Counted from the stretch's first letter, positions 1-13,486 are shown. The stretch: DNA of 64,000 nucleotides from Muraenolepis orangiensis (GCA_027704905.1 CM051000.1:14112514-14176513), one strand, 5' to 3'. The notes: generated by a model not told the origin, from the letters alone. Translations and numbers: made by a program.

Positions 1-237
1 ATGTTAAGATTCACCAATTTGCATAGGTACACCGGCATAAAAGTTCACAACACCGGATACAATTTGGAATGAAGTCATTTCTAAAATCTTTGCGTCGGTA
101 AAATCCGATGAATTTACAAATATTTATAAAAATGTGATCAATATTTGTATATTTACATTGATTCCACCTCTCCTGCTTCTCAAGTGCGCTCTCAACCCGC
201 TATCTGTAGCCAAGTCTCGTCAAGTCTTGTGCTGAGT
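1..237. other. Unassigned AT-rich flank
   Basis: No gene, RNA or repeat is recognised here. It is the insertion flank of the Gypsy element that starts just downstream. If the NELL gene assignment is right, it lies deep in that gene's second intron. Confidence 0.4.
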
Positions 238-242
238 CATTT

Positions 243-705
243 TGTCACGGTTACGGTGGTTGACAGGGGGTGTGGCCAAGCCACGCGCGCTGCCGGCGCA
301 CACACACATTTGTCAACTATTACCGTGGCTGATTGTCAATTACCTCACCTGGGTCTATTTATACCGCGGCGTCATTTGGAGACGTTGCTCGTTCGTACTT
401 TATGTAACCTCTGAGGTATGCTACTAGTCCCCAGGTTAACCTCTTCCCTGTTCCTGATCGTCCGGCTGCCTACTACCCGTTCGGTACTACGCACCTCGAC
501 CTCCCGGTATTTCGACCCCTCGCCTGTCCCTGATCATCCGGCTGCCTACTACCCGTTCGGTACTACGCACCTCGACCTCCCGGTATTTCGACCCCTTGCC
601 TGTCATTGACCATCCCATGTGCGTGTTGTGCGAAATAAATCAACTGTTCTCCCCTCTCTGGTCTGTTGTCTGCGTTTGGGGTCCAACCCACACCTCACTG
701 TGACG
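243..705 (+). repeat. 5' LTR of the chromovirus
   Basis: It begins TGTCACGG and ends GTGAC plus one base that differs from the A of the 3' copy. A TATA-like TATTTATA lies near 355-362, and an AATAAA signal is at 642-647. It holds two tandem 76-bp units (453-528 and 529-604), whereas the 3' LTR keeps one unit and a partial one. This explains the length difference of about 56 bp. Confidence 0.9.
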
Positions 706-728
706 CTGCCTCATTCACCCACAGGTGA

Positions 729-1634
729 ATGAGGCACGCACTCATTCACCTACAAGGTTGCCTGGCACAGCTGACGCAAGACCTTTCGGAAACAAGGGCG
801 ACATGCGCACGGTTGGTGGCCACCACAGTGTCCCAGAACGAACGGATAGCCAACCTCGAGGCGGTGGCGTCATTACCAGCTTCGGTTGTCTTCTGTCCCT
901 CGGAGCCACATATTCCAGCCCCCAAGAAGTACTCTGGGAATCCTGACACTTGTCGGGAGTTCCTGACTCAGTGCCGTCTTGCGTTTGATGCGCAACCGTC
1001 CCGCTATGTACTAGAGGCAGGGAAGATTGCATACGTAGTGAACCTTCTCGAGGGGGGCCCCCTCGCTATGTTTAACACGCTCTTTGAGCGGGGATCTTCC
1101 ATCACCCAAACCTTCGCGGCTCTCGGTGAGGAGCTGAGGCGGGTGTTCGATCACCCCATACGGGGCCCACAGGCCGGACAATTCCTGCTGCGGTTGAGGC
1201 AGGGAAACCTCGGTCTCTGAGAGTACATCACGTGGTTTTGCCGGTTGGCGTTGGAGTCCGGGTGGAACGAGGACTCGCTCCTGTCAGCGTTCTAGAACGG
1301 ACTCAACCGGTAGCTGGGTAAGGAGGTGGCGCTGCGGGGCGAGACGGGTACTCTGGATGAGGCCATCCAGAGGGCCATCCAGGTTTCGGACCTAGCGATG
1401 CAGTGGGAGGACGGTCCGGGTCCTGCCAGAAGCGTTTCCCGTTCTGCGGAAAGCAGGAGCTATTCCAGGTTCGCTTCTTCCTTCTCAGAGGAGCCGATGC
1501 AGCTGGATCGGGTGCACCTTTCTCAGCAGGAACGGAAGCGGAGGTTGGACACGGGAGCTTGTCTCTTCTGTGGAGGAATGGGACATCCCTACCGCGCCTT
1601 TCCTCGCCGGCCAAAAGAGCAGGCCCCTCAGTGA
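729..1634 (+). pseudogene. gag: Gag pseudogene of the chromovirus
   Basis: One reading frame encodes a Gypsy-type capsid region (for example PAPKKYSGNPDTCREFLTQC) followed by a nucleocapsid-like tail. Gag would package element RNA in cytoplasmic particles. The frame is interrupted by stops at 1218, 1293 and 1311. Near the C-terminus a zinc knuckle reads CLFCGGMGHPYRAF: the first two cysteines and the histidine are in place, but the fourth ligand position is Phe. The frame ends at 1634, shortly before the protease region in another frame. The stops and the lost ligand both argue that it is dead. Confidence 0.85.
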
Positions 1635-1639
1635 CGGCG

Positions 1640-4000
1640 GGGTCCCTGAGGAGCCAGCATGCGACCCGATCTCCAGCTGCGTTGGCAGGTTCCCATTTCA
1701 AAGCACATCTCCTTTGGGCTAAGGAGGTGCTTCCGGTTCAGGTTTTGGTGGACTCAGGAGCTGATGCTGGCTTCATCGATGCCTCCCTGGTCGCACGGGC
1801 CGGTATTCCCACCGAGCGTTTACAGTCACCACTTGAGGTGACCTCGCTGGACGGCAAGCCTCTGGCCCGGATCACCCATCAGTCAATCCCGCTTACATTA
1901 GTGCTGTCAGGGAATCACCGGGAGACCATCCATCTTCACGTCATCTCCTCCCCCCACAACCCAGTGGTATTGGGTAGGCCGTGGCTGGCTATCCATAATC
2001 CACACATTGACTGGTCTGCAGGTTCCGTGATCAGCTGGAGTGTGTTCTGCCATTCGCACTGTCTCCGGTCCGCTCTAGCGCCACGCAATCCGCCCACCAG
2101 CCCGGCCCCGAGCCCTCCCGATCTCTCATCCGTCCCCCACGTTTACCACGACATCGGGGAGGTGTTCTCCAAGCAACGGGCCATCTCCCTACCTCCCCAC
2201 AGACCATATGATTGCGCCATCAATCTCCTCCCCGGCGCTCCTCTGCCGGTCAGTCGGCTCTACAACCTGTCCCGGCCCGAGAGGGAGACGATGGAGACCT
2301 ATATCCACGACTCGCTGGCAGCGGGTCTGATCAGACCCTCGTCGTCGCCTGTTGGTTCAGGTATTTTTTTTGTCACTAAGAAGGATCACTCGTTGCGGCC
2401 GTGTATCGACTTCCGGGGCCTAAACTACATCACGGTGAAAAATAAATATCCTTTGCCTCTCGTCGGACCGGAAGACGCATCCCTGTGCTTTTTTCTCTAG
2501 ACGGCTGTCGTCCGCGGAGCGAAATTACGACGTTGGGAATCGGGAGCTCTTGGGAGTGGTTCTGGGACACCGAGAGGGACCTTGCCGAGCCAGAGACCAT
2601 CCTTCCTCCGGTTTGCGTAATAGGGGCGGTCACGTGGGAGATCGAGGGGCTCGTCCGAGCGGCTCAGCGTTCACATCCAGATCCAGGGAATGGCCCCGCT
2701 AACCGCTTGTTTGTGCCCGATCCAGTTAGGTCCCAGGTGCTGCTGTGGGCTCATTCCTCCCGCCTCACCTGCCATCCCGGCTATGCTCGGACCCTGTCCT
2801 TCCTCAGGCGGAGCTTCTGGTGGCCTTCCATCTCCCGGGACACCCAGGCCTTTGTTACGGCCTGCACCATCTGTGCGCACAGCAAGGCCTCACATCGACC
2901 TCCTGCGGGGTTGCTGCAGCCGCTGCCTATCCCTCGCCGGCCTTGGTCGCACATCGCGGTGGATTTCGTCACTGGCCTTCCGCCGTCATTAGGTAACCAC
3001 TATTTTTACGATCGTCGACCGGTTTTCAAAGGCGGTTCATTTTATGCCGCTTCCCAAGCTTCCCTGTGCCAGGGAGACGGCGGACCACCTGGTACTCCAG
3101 GTGTTTCGACTCCACGGGATTCCCCTGGACATAGTGTCCGACCGGGGTCTACAGTTCGCGTCCCAGTTGTGGAGGGCGTTCTGCCAGGCTCTGGTTGCCA
3201 CCGCCAGCCTCTCCTCCGGTTACCATCCCCAATCCAATGAGCAAATGGAGAGAGCAAACCAGGACCTGGAAGCGGCCCTCCGCTGCGTCGCCACGCGCCA
3301 CCCGTCTTCCTGGAGTTCCCACCTCCTTTGGGTGGAGTACGCACACAACTCCCTCACCAGCGCCGCCACAGGGATGTCGACGTTCCAGGCATCACTGGGT
3401 TACCAGCCGCCCCTTTTTCCCCGCTCAGGAGGAGGAGATTGCGGTGCCGTCGGTGCAGGCCCACCTCCAGCGCTGCCGCCGGATTTGGAGGACCGCTCGT
3501 TCTGCGCTCCTTCGCACGGCCGATCGGAATCAGCGTTTGGCGGACCGCCGGAGGGTTCCGGCGCCCGTCTATCGACCTGGACAGCAGGTATGGCTCTCCT
3601 CCCGTGACCTGCCTCTACAGGTTCAGTCCCGGAAGTTAACACCTCGGTACGTGGGCCCATACACAGTGGACAACCCGGTCTCAGTGAGGTTGAGATTGCC
3701 TCCAGCTCTGAAGGTTCATCCCACCTTTCATGTCTCCCTACTTAAACCCGTCTCTTCCAGTCCCTTGTGTCCTCCGCACCCGCACCCCCTCCCCCCCCAG
3801 GATCATCGACGACCATCCCGCCTACACGGTGAAAAAGATCCTGGACATTTGTCGCCGTGGCCGGGGTTTCCAGTACCTGGTGGACTGGGAGGGGTACGGC
3901 CCTGAGGAGCGGAGTTGGATTCCGCGGCGGAATATCTACGATCCGCGATTTCCATCGGGAGCATTCCAACAAGCCGAGTGGGGCGCCAGGAGGTACCCAT
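1640..4000 (+). pseudogene. pol: Pol pseudogene (PR, partial RT, RNase H scrap, IN, chromodomain)
   Basis: Domains in order: aspartic protease with DSGA at 1751-1762; the RT N-terminal part (GLIRPSSSPVGSGIFFVTKK, then LRPCIDFRGLNYITVKNKYP) up to a stop at 2498-2500; an RNase H scrap (ERNYDVGNRELLGVV) near 2515-2560; then integrase. The RT palm with YxDD and most of RNase H are missing, so at least two internal deletions occurred. Integrase shows its His/Cys zinc-binding region (about 2750-2885) and the three catalytic acids, in AVDFVTG, VSDRG and NEQMERANQ. These are spread over two frames with a shift near 3010. Further shifts occur near 3410 and 3800. The last domain, about 3800-3960, is a chromodomain (FQYLVDWEGYGPEERSWIP). 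Confidence 0.9.
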
Positions 4001-4016
4001 TGAGGGGGGGGGGGTA
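4001..4016 (+). other. Polypurine tract of the chromovirus
   Basis: A purine run of TGA followed by eleven G, then TAC, sits immediately upstream of the 3' LTR. That is where plus-strand DNA synthesis is primed in LTR elements. Confidence 0.75.
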
Positions 4017-4017
4017 C

Positions 4018-4424
4018 TGTCGCGGTTACGGTGGTTGACAGGGGGTGTGGCCAAGCCACGTGCGCTGGCGGCGCACACACACACATCTGTCAACTATTAC
4101 TGTGGCTGATTGTCAATTACATCACCTGGGTCTATTTATACCGCGGCGTCATTTGGAGACGTTGCTCGTTCGTACTTTGTGTAACCTCTGATGTATGTTA
4201 CTAGTCCCCAGGTTAACCTCTTCCCTGTTCCTGATCGTCCGGCTGCCTACTACCCGTTCGGTACTACGCACCTCGACCTCCCGGTATTTCGACCCCTCGC
4301 CTGTCCCTGATCGTCCGGCTGCCTACTACCCGTTCCCATCCCATGTGCGAAATAAATCAACTGTTCTCCCCTCTCTGGTCTGTTGTCTGCGTTCGGGGTC
4401 CAACCCACACTCCTCACTGTGACA
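4018..4424 (+). repeat. 3' LTR of the chromovirus
   Basis: It begins TGTCGCGG and ends GTGACA, followed directly by CATTT. It is collinear with the 5' LTR except for the missing part of the second 76-bp unit. One full unit is at 4230-4305 and a partial one follows. Confidence 0.9.
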
Positions 4425-4799
4425 CATTTCCCTCGGAGATCCCCAAAAAAAGTCCACAAATGTCCAGGATTACGCTTTTGCTTCCTGCTGCTGATCACAC
4501 AGGATGCGTTTTGCAGGCTGAAAAGCGTAAGGCGCACTGCACTGGTCACTGATCTCTGTGATCACACAGGACGATCCTATTTTAAGAGCCGAATCAGCTG
4601 TCAGTAAGCATTGTAAACATGGAAGTAAATTTGCAGCTTGTAAATTCATCTGATTGGGCAATGAAAAAAAGTTATAAAGTGGCAGGATAAAAGAATATTC
4701 CGAGGCCCGGTCTATCGATGACCTGGATCTCCCTGTGGAGCAAACACTGACTTGAAGGTGTCATATGGGTGAAACGTGAGTGTTAGGTGAAGGCAAGAA

Positions 4800-4888
4800 T
4801 TGGTTTCGGCATTAATCATGTTTGCGGACCCCCTACAGTACGTCCACGGACCCCCTGGGGGTCGTGGACCCCTGGTTGAAGACCACTG
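4800..4888. mobile_element. hAT-type terminus (fragment)
   Basis: The stretch ends CCTGGTTGAAGACCACTG. Read in reverse this is CAGTGGTCTTCAACCAGG, the kind of terminal inverted repeat seen in hAT elements (CAGxGGTTCTCAACC type), followed by G-rich 'gggggtccgtgg'-like sequence. No matching opposite terminus was found nearby, so it is a fragment or its partner lies outside the window. Confidence 0.5.
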
Positions 4889-6486
<1,598 letters not shown>

Positions 6487-6671
6487 TAGCGCAAATATGC
6501 TGAAACATTTCTCAGATTTGCTGCAGAAAACCGCAAAAGGACGGCTACATTCCACGCAAGAGACATCACCACAACTGTAGAACAGCTGGGGCCGATGTGT
6601 TGTCTCATGTAGATAGATACATTTTGCGGTTATCTGTAGCAAATTGAAGAAATGTTTCAGCATATTAGCGG
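6487..6671. repeat. Imperfect foldback, about 52-bp arms
   Basis: The left arm (about 6487-6540) and right arm (about 6620-6671) are near reverse complements. Both contain ATATGCTGAAACATTTCT in opposite orientations and ACCGCAAAA on the loop side. About 80 bp separates them, with weaker pairing continuing inward. It could be a foldback MITE or a long hairpin RNA. No clear target duplication was found. Confidence 0.7.
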
Positions 6672-7068
6672 TAAGGACTGAGATTTTATCTTACCCACAA
6701 TGCCAATGGTGTAGCCTCATGAGACCGTCCAGATATCTATGATTTTGCGTTTCACAATGAATAGCAGACTGGCCTTGGCTCAGAAGTAATCGGTTTCTAA
6801 ATATGGACGCGACCTGCATCATGTTGACGTGGTATAGAACATTTGGGTAAAAAACACATTTAATGTGCTTTTAGGTCGGACCTCATCGTTGACAAATTAA
6901 GTCACAGGGCTCATGGCGGAATAAGGTTTATGTTAGTTCAGTATTCACCTTGTTTGCTATGATAAGCATGTGCTTTCATTGTTATTATAGCAGAGATGAA
7001 AGTGGATGCTTACAAAAAATCCGGAAAAATATTTTGTAAGGACCAGTAGCGTAGCGCAAAATCCTGTG

Positions 7069-7180
7069 CCCCCCCCCCCCCCCCCCCCCCCGCGAGCAAA
7101 ATTCGTCGGGGGGGGGGGGGGGGGGGGGGTGCGGTGCTACTGCTTGGTCTGCAACGATCGTTGACGGGGGGGGGGGGGGG
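7069..7180. repeat. C23 / G22 / G15 homopolymer cluster
   Basis: A run of about 23 C (7069-7091) is followed after 16 bp by about 22 G (7108-7129), then a third run of about 15 G (7166-7180). The first two can pair as a GC hairpin, and the G runs can form quadruplexes. Just upstream, CAGTAGCGTAGC resembles a transposon terminus, but no partner was found. Confidence 0.9.
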
Positions 7181-9028
7181 TGAAATGGCTGCGCCCACAG
7201 ACAAAATGTAAACATGCCGTGCCGTGAGCGATCGACGAATATTTCAATGATTATTAACCGGAAAAGTTAAAAAAAACTGAAAAAATATCAAAATGAAGGG
7301 AAAATCCGGAAAACTTTCATCAATGTTATAGTCTTCCGGTTTGTTCACCCGCCAACGTTTACCTGCTGGCCCAGGGGGAGTTCTCTCACGTTCAAAGTTT
7401 TATAGTGATCATGGCCCAGACATCAAAACTAAAAGTTACATTTATAGCAGCATTGTGCTGCAGTGTGGTTATGTATTTTATATGTTTTTTTGTACAGTTT
7501 GCCAATTTCATTATTTTGTAATACTTTGCTTCTGTGACTTGTAAACTTTCATAACAAATGCACAAAATTAGAGATATCAAATATTGTTTATCTTTATGAT
7601 TTTAAAGCACCAACGCGTTATGACACTTGTAAACGTTAAACGCCAATTTTCTCAATTTCAATAGTAAAAAGGTTAAATAAAGTCAGTGGGTGAAACGTAC
7701 ATTAATATGTAGAAAACATATAAAAAATTACTTTCTACCTACTCATTGGGATTTGGACCGTGCATTTGATCAATTTGTTTATATTTTTTTGCATCCAATA
7801 ATAAAAAACTAGAATTAAATGTAGAAACAAAATATATCAATACATCAATTGACACAACACCACACTTGTCATGTAACCGGAGACATTTCTTGAATAAAAA
7901 TAAAGGATGTAATGACTATTCTGCCCTACAAAGGCCAACTGCATGGTCACTATGCAAAGGGTGAAACTGAGAGAAAATTACTTTAAAGTGTCTTAAATGG
8001 CCAGCCAAATGGGTTACACCAGTGATATTGTACATTAAATGAGGTCATTTTTATGGCCAAAAACCATGTCAACTGATTTGACTTGTGACCCCAAAAATGT
8101 AGTTACTCCTGCACTCCACTTCACACTGCCTTAAGTGCTCTAATATCAATGAAAAAAGTACATTATGGGCATTTTTTATGCCAGTAAACACTTTGGGATA
8201 CGACTGAATGAAGATGCTGTTCATGTTAAGACAAAGAGAGAGAGATCAATCTCAAGGCAGCTTGATAGTTGAGGGATAACTTGATAAATGATGCCTTGAG
8301 TTTTTCAATTTTAAGGTTTTTTTTCACTAGCCAACTAAACATCGCCCGTCAGTCTGCATACGTAGCCATGTGAGGTTAGATGGGTAGAGCGGAAAATCTT
8401 CTGGGAGAATCCCAAATCAGACCGCAGTATCTTCCCTTAACACGGCCTGCCTTGGTTTTGAGTGATATTGGGTAGCAACTGCACATTGTATAAAGTATTT
8501 TATCTATAACAAAGCAAAGTTACTGTCAAGTTACTGCAGCTAGACTTTGGACAGGAAGTCTACTTTTTGTCTACTAATTTAGCCGACAGAGACAGCCCCA
8601 ATTGCTTTAGAGAAACCCTTGGTTTATAGGATGTTTAATGCTTAACATTGAATTAGTATTGTTTAGTATGTTTTTGTCATGCATATAGATACATTTTTAA
8701 AAAGTACAGTGAGGAATCTCTTCATTATCCATGATTTAGCTTAGTTTAACATTTTAAGAATGAGTCTTTGCTTTGAATGTTTCCAGGGAGCAACAGAAGG
8801 CCTTGAGCGCCGTGTTACAGTGGATCAGTGTGGGCAGCTTGTGGGGCTGGCCTGGCTTGATAAGATCACCAAAGGACATACAGGTAGGAGAGACTCGCTG
8901 GGAGATAATACAAGCTAAGGTCACCCAAAGGCGCCACGCTACTCTCACAGGAATCATCTCTGTCACAGCTCAGTGGCAAAACAAAGGCAAGCACCTGTGA
9001 CGATCGTGTCTGTGGCTGCAAGGACATA
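7181..9028. other. Unassigned AT-rich sequence
   Basis: No gene, RNA or family-level repeat recognised. It is consistent with intronic sequence of the NELL gene. Confidence 0.3.
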
Positions 9029-9031
9029 CCA

Positions 9032-9073
<42 letters not shown>
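9029..9073. repeat. (CA)n microsatellite
   Basis: A CA dinucleotide run with one early interruption. Confidence 0.95.
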
Positions 9074-9075
<2 letters not shown>

Positions 9076-9958
9076 ACGGCACCTGCTGGCTTGAGCTTGG
9101 CTCGCAGCTGACAACCAACTAGGCAATTCCTTTTTATTATTTTTTTCAGGCCGGTGCCGACGTGAATACACAATGCGATGCAATTTACAACCCTCCCGCA
9201 AACACGGGTGAGACAGAGGGAGAAATACAACCCTCACAGGGGAATAAACCACCATGGGAAATGGCAACTAAAACTGCATTAATTACCCATCATGAGGCAC
9301 CCAAATTTATGGTAGTCCTGCTCTCCAGCTTGCTAGAAGGATGCCTCCGCACCCTTAACTTGTCTCACCAGCACATTCCTCCCAGGGGTCTATGATGTTT
9401 GGGTACTCAGAAAGTACGCTCAGAGGTTTGCACATACAGCGAGTGGTGGATGAGGAAGTCACACATTAATTATTAAAGTGAGCAGAAATGAAAGATGCGC
9501 CGCCAAACATCGAACAATATGTGCGTATGACATGCTGCCCCGTGCATCAATACTTCCAGAGTGGATGAGGGTTATGAGCGTGGGGGGGGGGTGGGGGGAT
9601 GGGGAGAGAGAGTTACGTGTGCCATGCGATCAAACATCCGTCCCGCAGGAAGTCACTTTGATTCATTCACTCGGGGCTCGGGACGTGTCGCAACGTAAAA
9701 ACCCAAAGCCTGAGTGATAATAAACCATCGGAATCAGACCTGTAGGCGCCATTTCCCTCCTCGGGAGGAGCGAACAAACTCAAACCAGATTCGTTTAGCA
9801 GGGAGATTGAATAAGCCTTCACCGTATTCATCAAAAGGGTCGCTTCGTGCCGAGTCTTGCCTCAGAGACACACATACACACACATACCACTGTGAGGCAG
9901 ATGAGAAGCTCTGCAGAGTGTCTTGAGTTAAGACGAAAATGAACATTCCTCTCTTTCG

Positions 9959-9963
<5 letters not shown>

Positions 9964-9992
<29 letters not shown>
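9964..9992. repeat. (AT)n microsatellite
   Basis: A short pure AT run. The sequence on both sides (9074-9963 and 9993-10244) is unassigned, except for a G-rich patch near 9582-9600. Confidence 0.95.
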
Positions 9993-9995
<3 letters not shown>

Positions 9996-10244
9996 TCACA
10001 TGACTCTCTTCTGTAAACCCTGACTAAAACAAAATGACAGATTGCCTTTTGGTGCACTCCTCCCGCGGCCCCTTTGATCCCCTTGCTTAACGAGAGAGAG
10101 AAGGGGGTTAAATCAAATCCTGTGTACAACTAAGGAGCTGAATAGTGAATCGCTGTGGTGACAGTCAAAGTAGAGTATCCGTGTCCATAATCCATGTTCC
10201 ATTTTAGTGGCTTTGCTGGTTTCTGATCAGACAAAAACACTCTG

Positions 10245-10299
<55 letters not shown>
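10245..10299. repeat. (GT)n microsatellite
   Basis: A pure GT run of about 55 bp. Nothing is recognised from here to the SINE at 11023. Confidence 0.97.
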
Positions 10300-10302
<3 letters not shown>

Positions 10303-11022
10303 ACCGGGCCAAGAGGAGACCAAAAGGTGTATGAGCCTATAAGCAATGTATTTAAGGTTGCAACGGACATAACAAGACATGTTAACATGCAACACAAACA
10401 ACAAAAATATCCCTCGGCGTCGAGCGTTTCATATGAAAACCACCATCCAGGTAGCTTAATGATAACTGGCAAAATGCCTTACATGGCTGGCATGAAGACT
10501 AACTTGTCCCGCCCACATGGCGATACCATTTGTACCAAATGTACATAATACAGCTTACACAGTATAAATACAGCTTGCACAGCCACACAATTCAATCCTG
10601 CATCAGTACCATAATAATAACAATCTGTCATTTCTACACACAATTAAATGTACCAACATATGATGCGTGAAGGACCCCTAAACGCATGGTCTAGTAGTCC
10701 GCCAAGTGGCATGTTGGACCCCTTTATACATCTGCCTACTGACAACAGCCCTGGTGACTGTAGTTCCAAAGGTTTGGTTCACGCTGCATATGAAAGATGA
10801 TACGCATTGATAACATAATCAAGGAAATGATGCAACGCCTTAAGTTCAATACACCAGTATTCTCATATTTTTGTATTTTGTAATTTTTAGTCATTTGTAA
10901 TTTTGCACATCTTCGGAGCTGGTAATATCACCACTAGGGAGTTCCTAGTGTGTTTTACCATTATCAAATATTGACTTTACATGCAGTGTGGAATATGCGA
11001 TTAATATTACTTTTTAGTGTGT

Positions 11023-11299
11023 CAAATCTCAAACAACAACAAATCGTGAGGATTGAATCCTCTTTATTGGTCACATACATGAAGACATACAGTGAAACGT
11101 GTTCTCTGCATTTAACCCATCCTAGTATTAGGAGCAGTGGGCAGCTATTCATACAGCGCCCGGGGAGCAGTTAGGGTTAGGGTCTTCCTCAAGGACACCT
11201 CGACAGTTTTTGCTAGGAGGAGCCGGGGATCGAACCAGCAACCTTCCGGTTGTGAGGCGACCGCTCTACCTCCTGAGCTAGACTGCCGCCCCAAATCTC
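11023..11299 (-). mobile_element. tRNA-derived SINE, full length, with CAAATCTC TSD
   Basis: On the minus strand the element starts with a tRNA-like head: an A-box-like TAGCTCAGGAGGTAGAGC and a B-box GGTTCGATCCC. It runs through a conserved body (GGGTTAAATGCAGAGAAC) and ends ACCAATAAAGAGGATTCAAT with an A-rich tail. The octamer CAAATCTC flanks it at 11023-11030 and 11292-11299. Related copies are at 21651-21910, 26543-26721, 33999-34250 and 63451-63673. The loop equivalent to the anticodon reads CCTCACA, reminiscent of tRNA-Val(CAC); that origin is an inference. Confidence 0.88.
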
Positions 11300-13341
11300 C
11301 ACTGACATTCGAGGTGGCACCCTGTGATGGAATGTGTGGCTGATTGACGTCATGTTGTTATAGCCCTCTGAGCCTTGGAGCCGGTCTTGAGCACCTCATG
11401 GAGACCTTGCTATCTGGAGGCAAATAATCAGCTTCAGTTTCTTACTAATCATGAACAGATTCAGTAATCATGAGATTACTGTGAGATATCATGAGAGAGT
11501 AGCTGTGGTTTGTGAACAGCAGTGTTTTGTTCTGAGGATTTTGTATCTGCCGTTACTTTTCTGTATCTTCTCTCTTTCAAAATGTCATTTGATTTGATTG
11601 GTTTGTGTGACACACTGTAGTATCCACAGAGAGAGAAGCCTCAAAAAGTCCACTCCATGCCATTCAGTTTAAAGATGCACCAACAGCAGTACACAGGAAT
11701 GTGTTATTTCTTGTTCTTCAATAAAAGCCAAAGATAATAAGCTATAATAATAAAAACATGATACGTCTGGGTAGATTGAGAGATGATCAAATTTAACAAA
11801 ATGTGATAGGGCCATGGTAATGAAGGTAAAAGCCATTACAGTGGAATCATGATAGCATCTAAATATAGGCATGCCAGGCTGCAGAACAAAGAAGGGCTAA
11901 TCACATCCACACATTTGACAGTGGGGCCAGTGGGGCCAGCGCCTTATAGGCATCTGTATAGAACAGTTAAAAAAAATACATTACAATTAACACTTAATTG
12001 CTTGTTTCTCAGGGTTTTTTTCCCCCTCTATCTCTTGTCTCTGTGTTCATTTCCCTGCTTGTTCTGTGGAGGACAGAGAGAGATACACAGTGAGTGTAGG
12101 AGATGACATGTGTAACACGTGTAACACCTGTGTGTATAATGGACTTATGACCACTACCATATAAAGGTATTAATCCTGGACTAGTAATCGGTAAGGTTCG
12201 GCTACTGGAGCATTTAAGAGTAAACAATGATGAGACCAGACAGGTATGTAGGAATTAAAGAAGGGCCGGCTTGTATTTAGAAAAATAGAAATAAAAGGGA
12301 ATGGTACCAAAATACACATACAACAGACATAGACAAAATACAATGAGCTCAGTAAGTAACACATGTGACTTGTAGTCACCACTTCAGTGGTGACATCAGT
12401 GATGTAATCACTGTAAATTTCACTTTGTTTAAACCCTTTAAATATTTTGAGTGAAATACCCTTTAAGTTTAGGATTTGAATCCTACGGGTTTTAATCTAT
12501 GGGTGCACCCTGGTAAGTATCTTTTTAGTTAATATATTTTTAACTGTAGATATCTTTTTAACTGTAGATATCTTTTAATTGTAAATATCCTTGGTAAGTA
12601 TGAATATTATGAACTATGGATCCATGAACTCTTAATCCCAAAACAGTATGAAATCACAATCACCTTCAAGTCAATCCACAATAACACACATCAGTAAAAT
12701 CAAAAGATGGTCTTCGCATGCAATCTCCTGGATCAGTAGCTCGCCATCCCTGGTAGACCTACACTCTGGCCTCATCCAAAAACCTGACCAATGGCATCCA
12801 AATAAAGTTGTCCTCTAATCACCAGGACTGGTGATGCAGTACAGAGGGCAGCTACACCCAGCACACACTCAGCAATGTTATCAGAAACAAACTCTCAGCC
12901 CTCTGGCAACACTGAGATGATGGGCAAGGTGTGTGTGCTGTCTTCTATTTCTATTTATTTTAGATTCAAATTATTAATTTGTTTGGATAATGAGGCTGAA
13001 TAAAAGGAGGCCCCTGGAATAAGTAATGATGAATTGACTCAACTCTTGTAGTGTCAAATTCTCAAAGTTAAAATAAAAATAAGTCAAATTCGCTTCTGCT
13101 TCTCTCCCTTTTTTTTGCACCCCAGTCAAGATGAATTGTAAAAAAAAAAAAAGAAGTAAATAACTTGCATCAGCACACTGCCTTCCTAAAGTGTGGTGTG
13201 GGGCTTAGAGAAAAGTGCCAAATTCAAATTGGATTCACAGTGTCGTTACCAAAGCAGTAGTGGTTTTACTTTGTATGAAAAATGTACCTTGCACTATCCA
13301 CAAATGTCAGAGTAAAATACATTTGATCCTGCCTGCATGTT
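11300..13341. other. Unassigned sequence
   Basis: No gene recognised. The segment 12530-12600 holds short diverged repeats of an AACTGTAGATATCTTTT unit. Confidence 0.3.
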
Positions 13342-13353
13342 TGCGCGCGCGCA

Positions 13354-13384
<31 letters not shown>

Positions 13385-13408
13385 CACCACACACCACACA
13401 CACACACA

Positions 13409-13486
<78 letters not shown>

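Larger units (their letters stand above)
238..4429 (+). mobile_element. Ty3/Gypsy chromovirus with two LTRs and CATTT target duplication
   Basis: A complete but decayed LTR retrotransposon. Two near-identical LTRs start TGTCRCGG and end near GTGACA. They bracket gag, protease, a truncated RT, an RNase H scrap, integrase and a C-terminal chromodomain, in the Ty3/Gypsy order. The pentamer CATTT sits directly before the 5' LTR and directly after the 3' LTR, as expected for an integrase-made duplication. The chromodomain places it among vertebrate chromoviruses. Stops in gag, several frameshifts, and deletions removing the RT core mean it cannot be autonomous. Related LTRs occur at 23789-24382 (minus) and 63368-63995 (plus). 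Confidence 0.93.

Noticed and set aside
7046..7180. Complete hAT element beginning CAGTAGCGTAGC
   Set aside because: The left end looks like a terminus, but no inverted partner or duplication was found, so only the homopolymer cluster is reported.
11215..11291. tRNA gene on the minus strand
   Set aside because: The A-box and B-box are those of a SINE head followed by the SINE body and tail, and the same head recurs at 21830-21910 and 63600-63673. Stem pairing is poor for a functional tRNA.
12700..12930. LINE or transposase coding remnant
   Set aside because: Translations contain a few suggestive words but no ordered motif set, so it was left unassigned.
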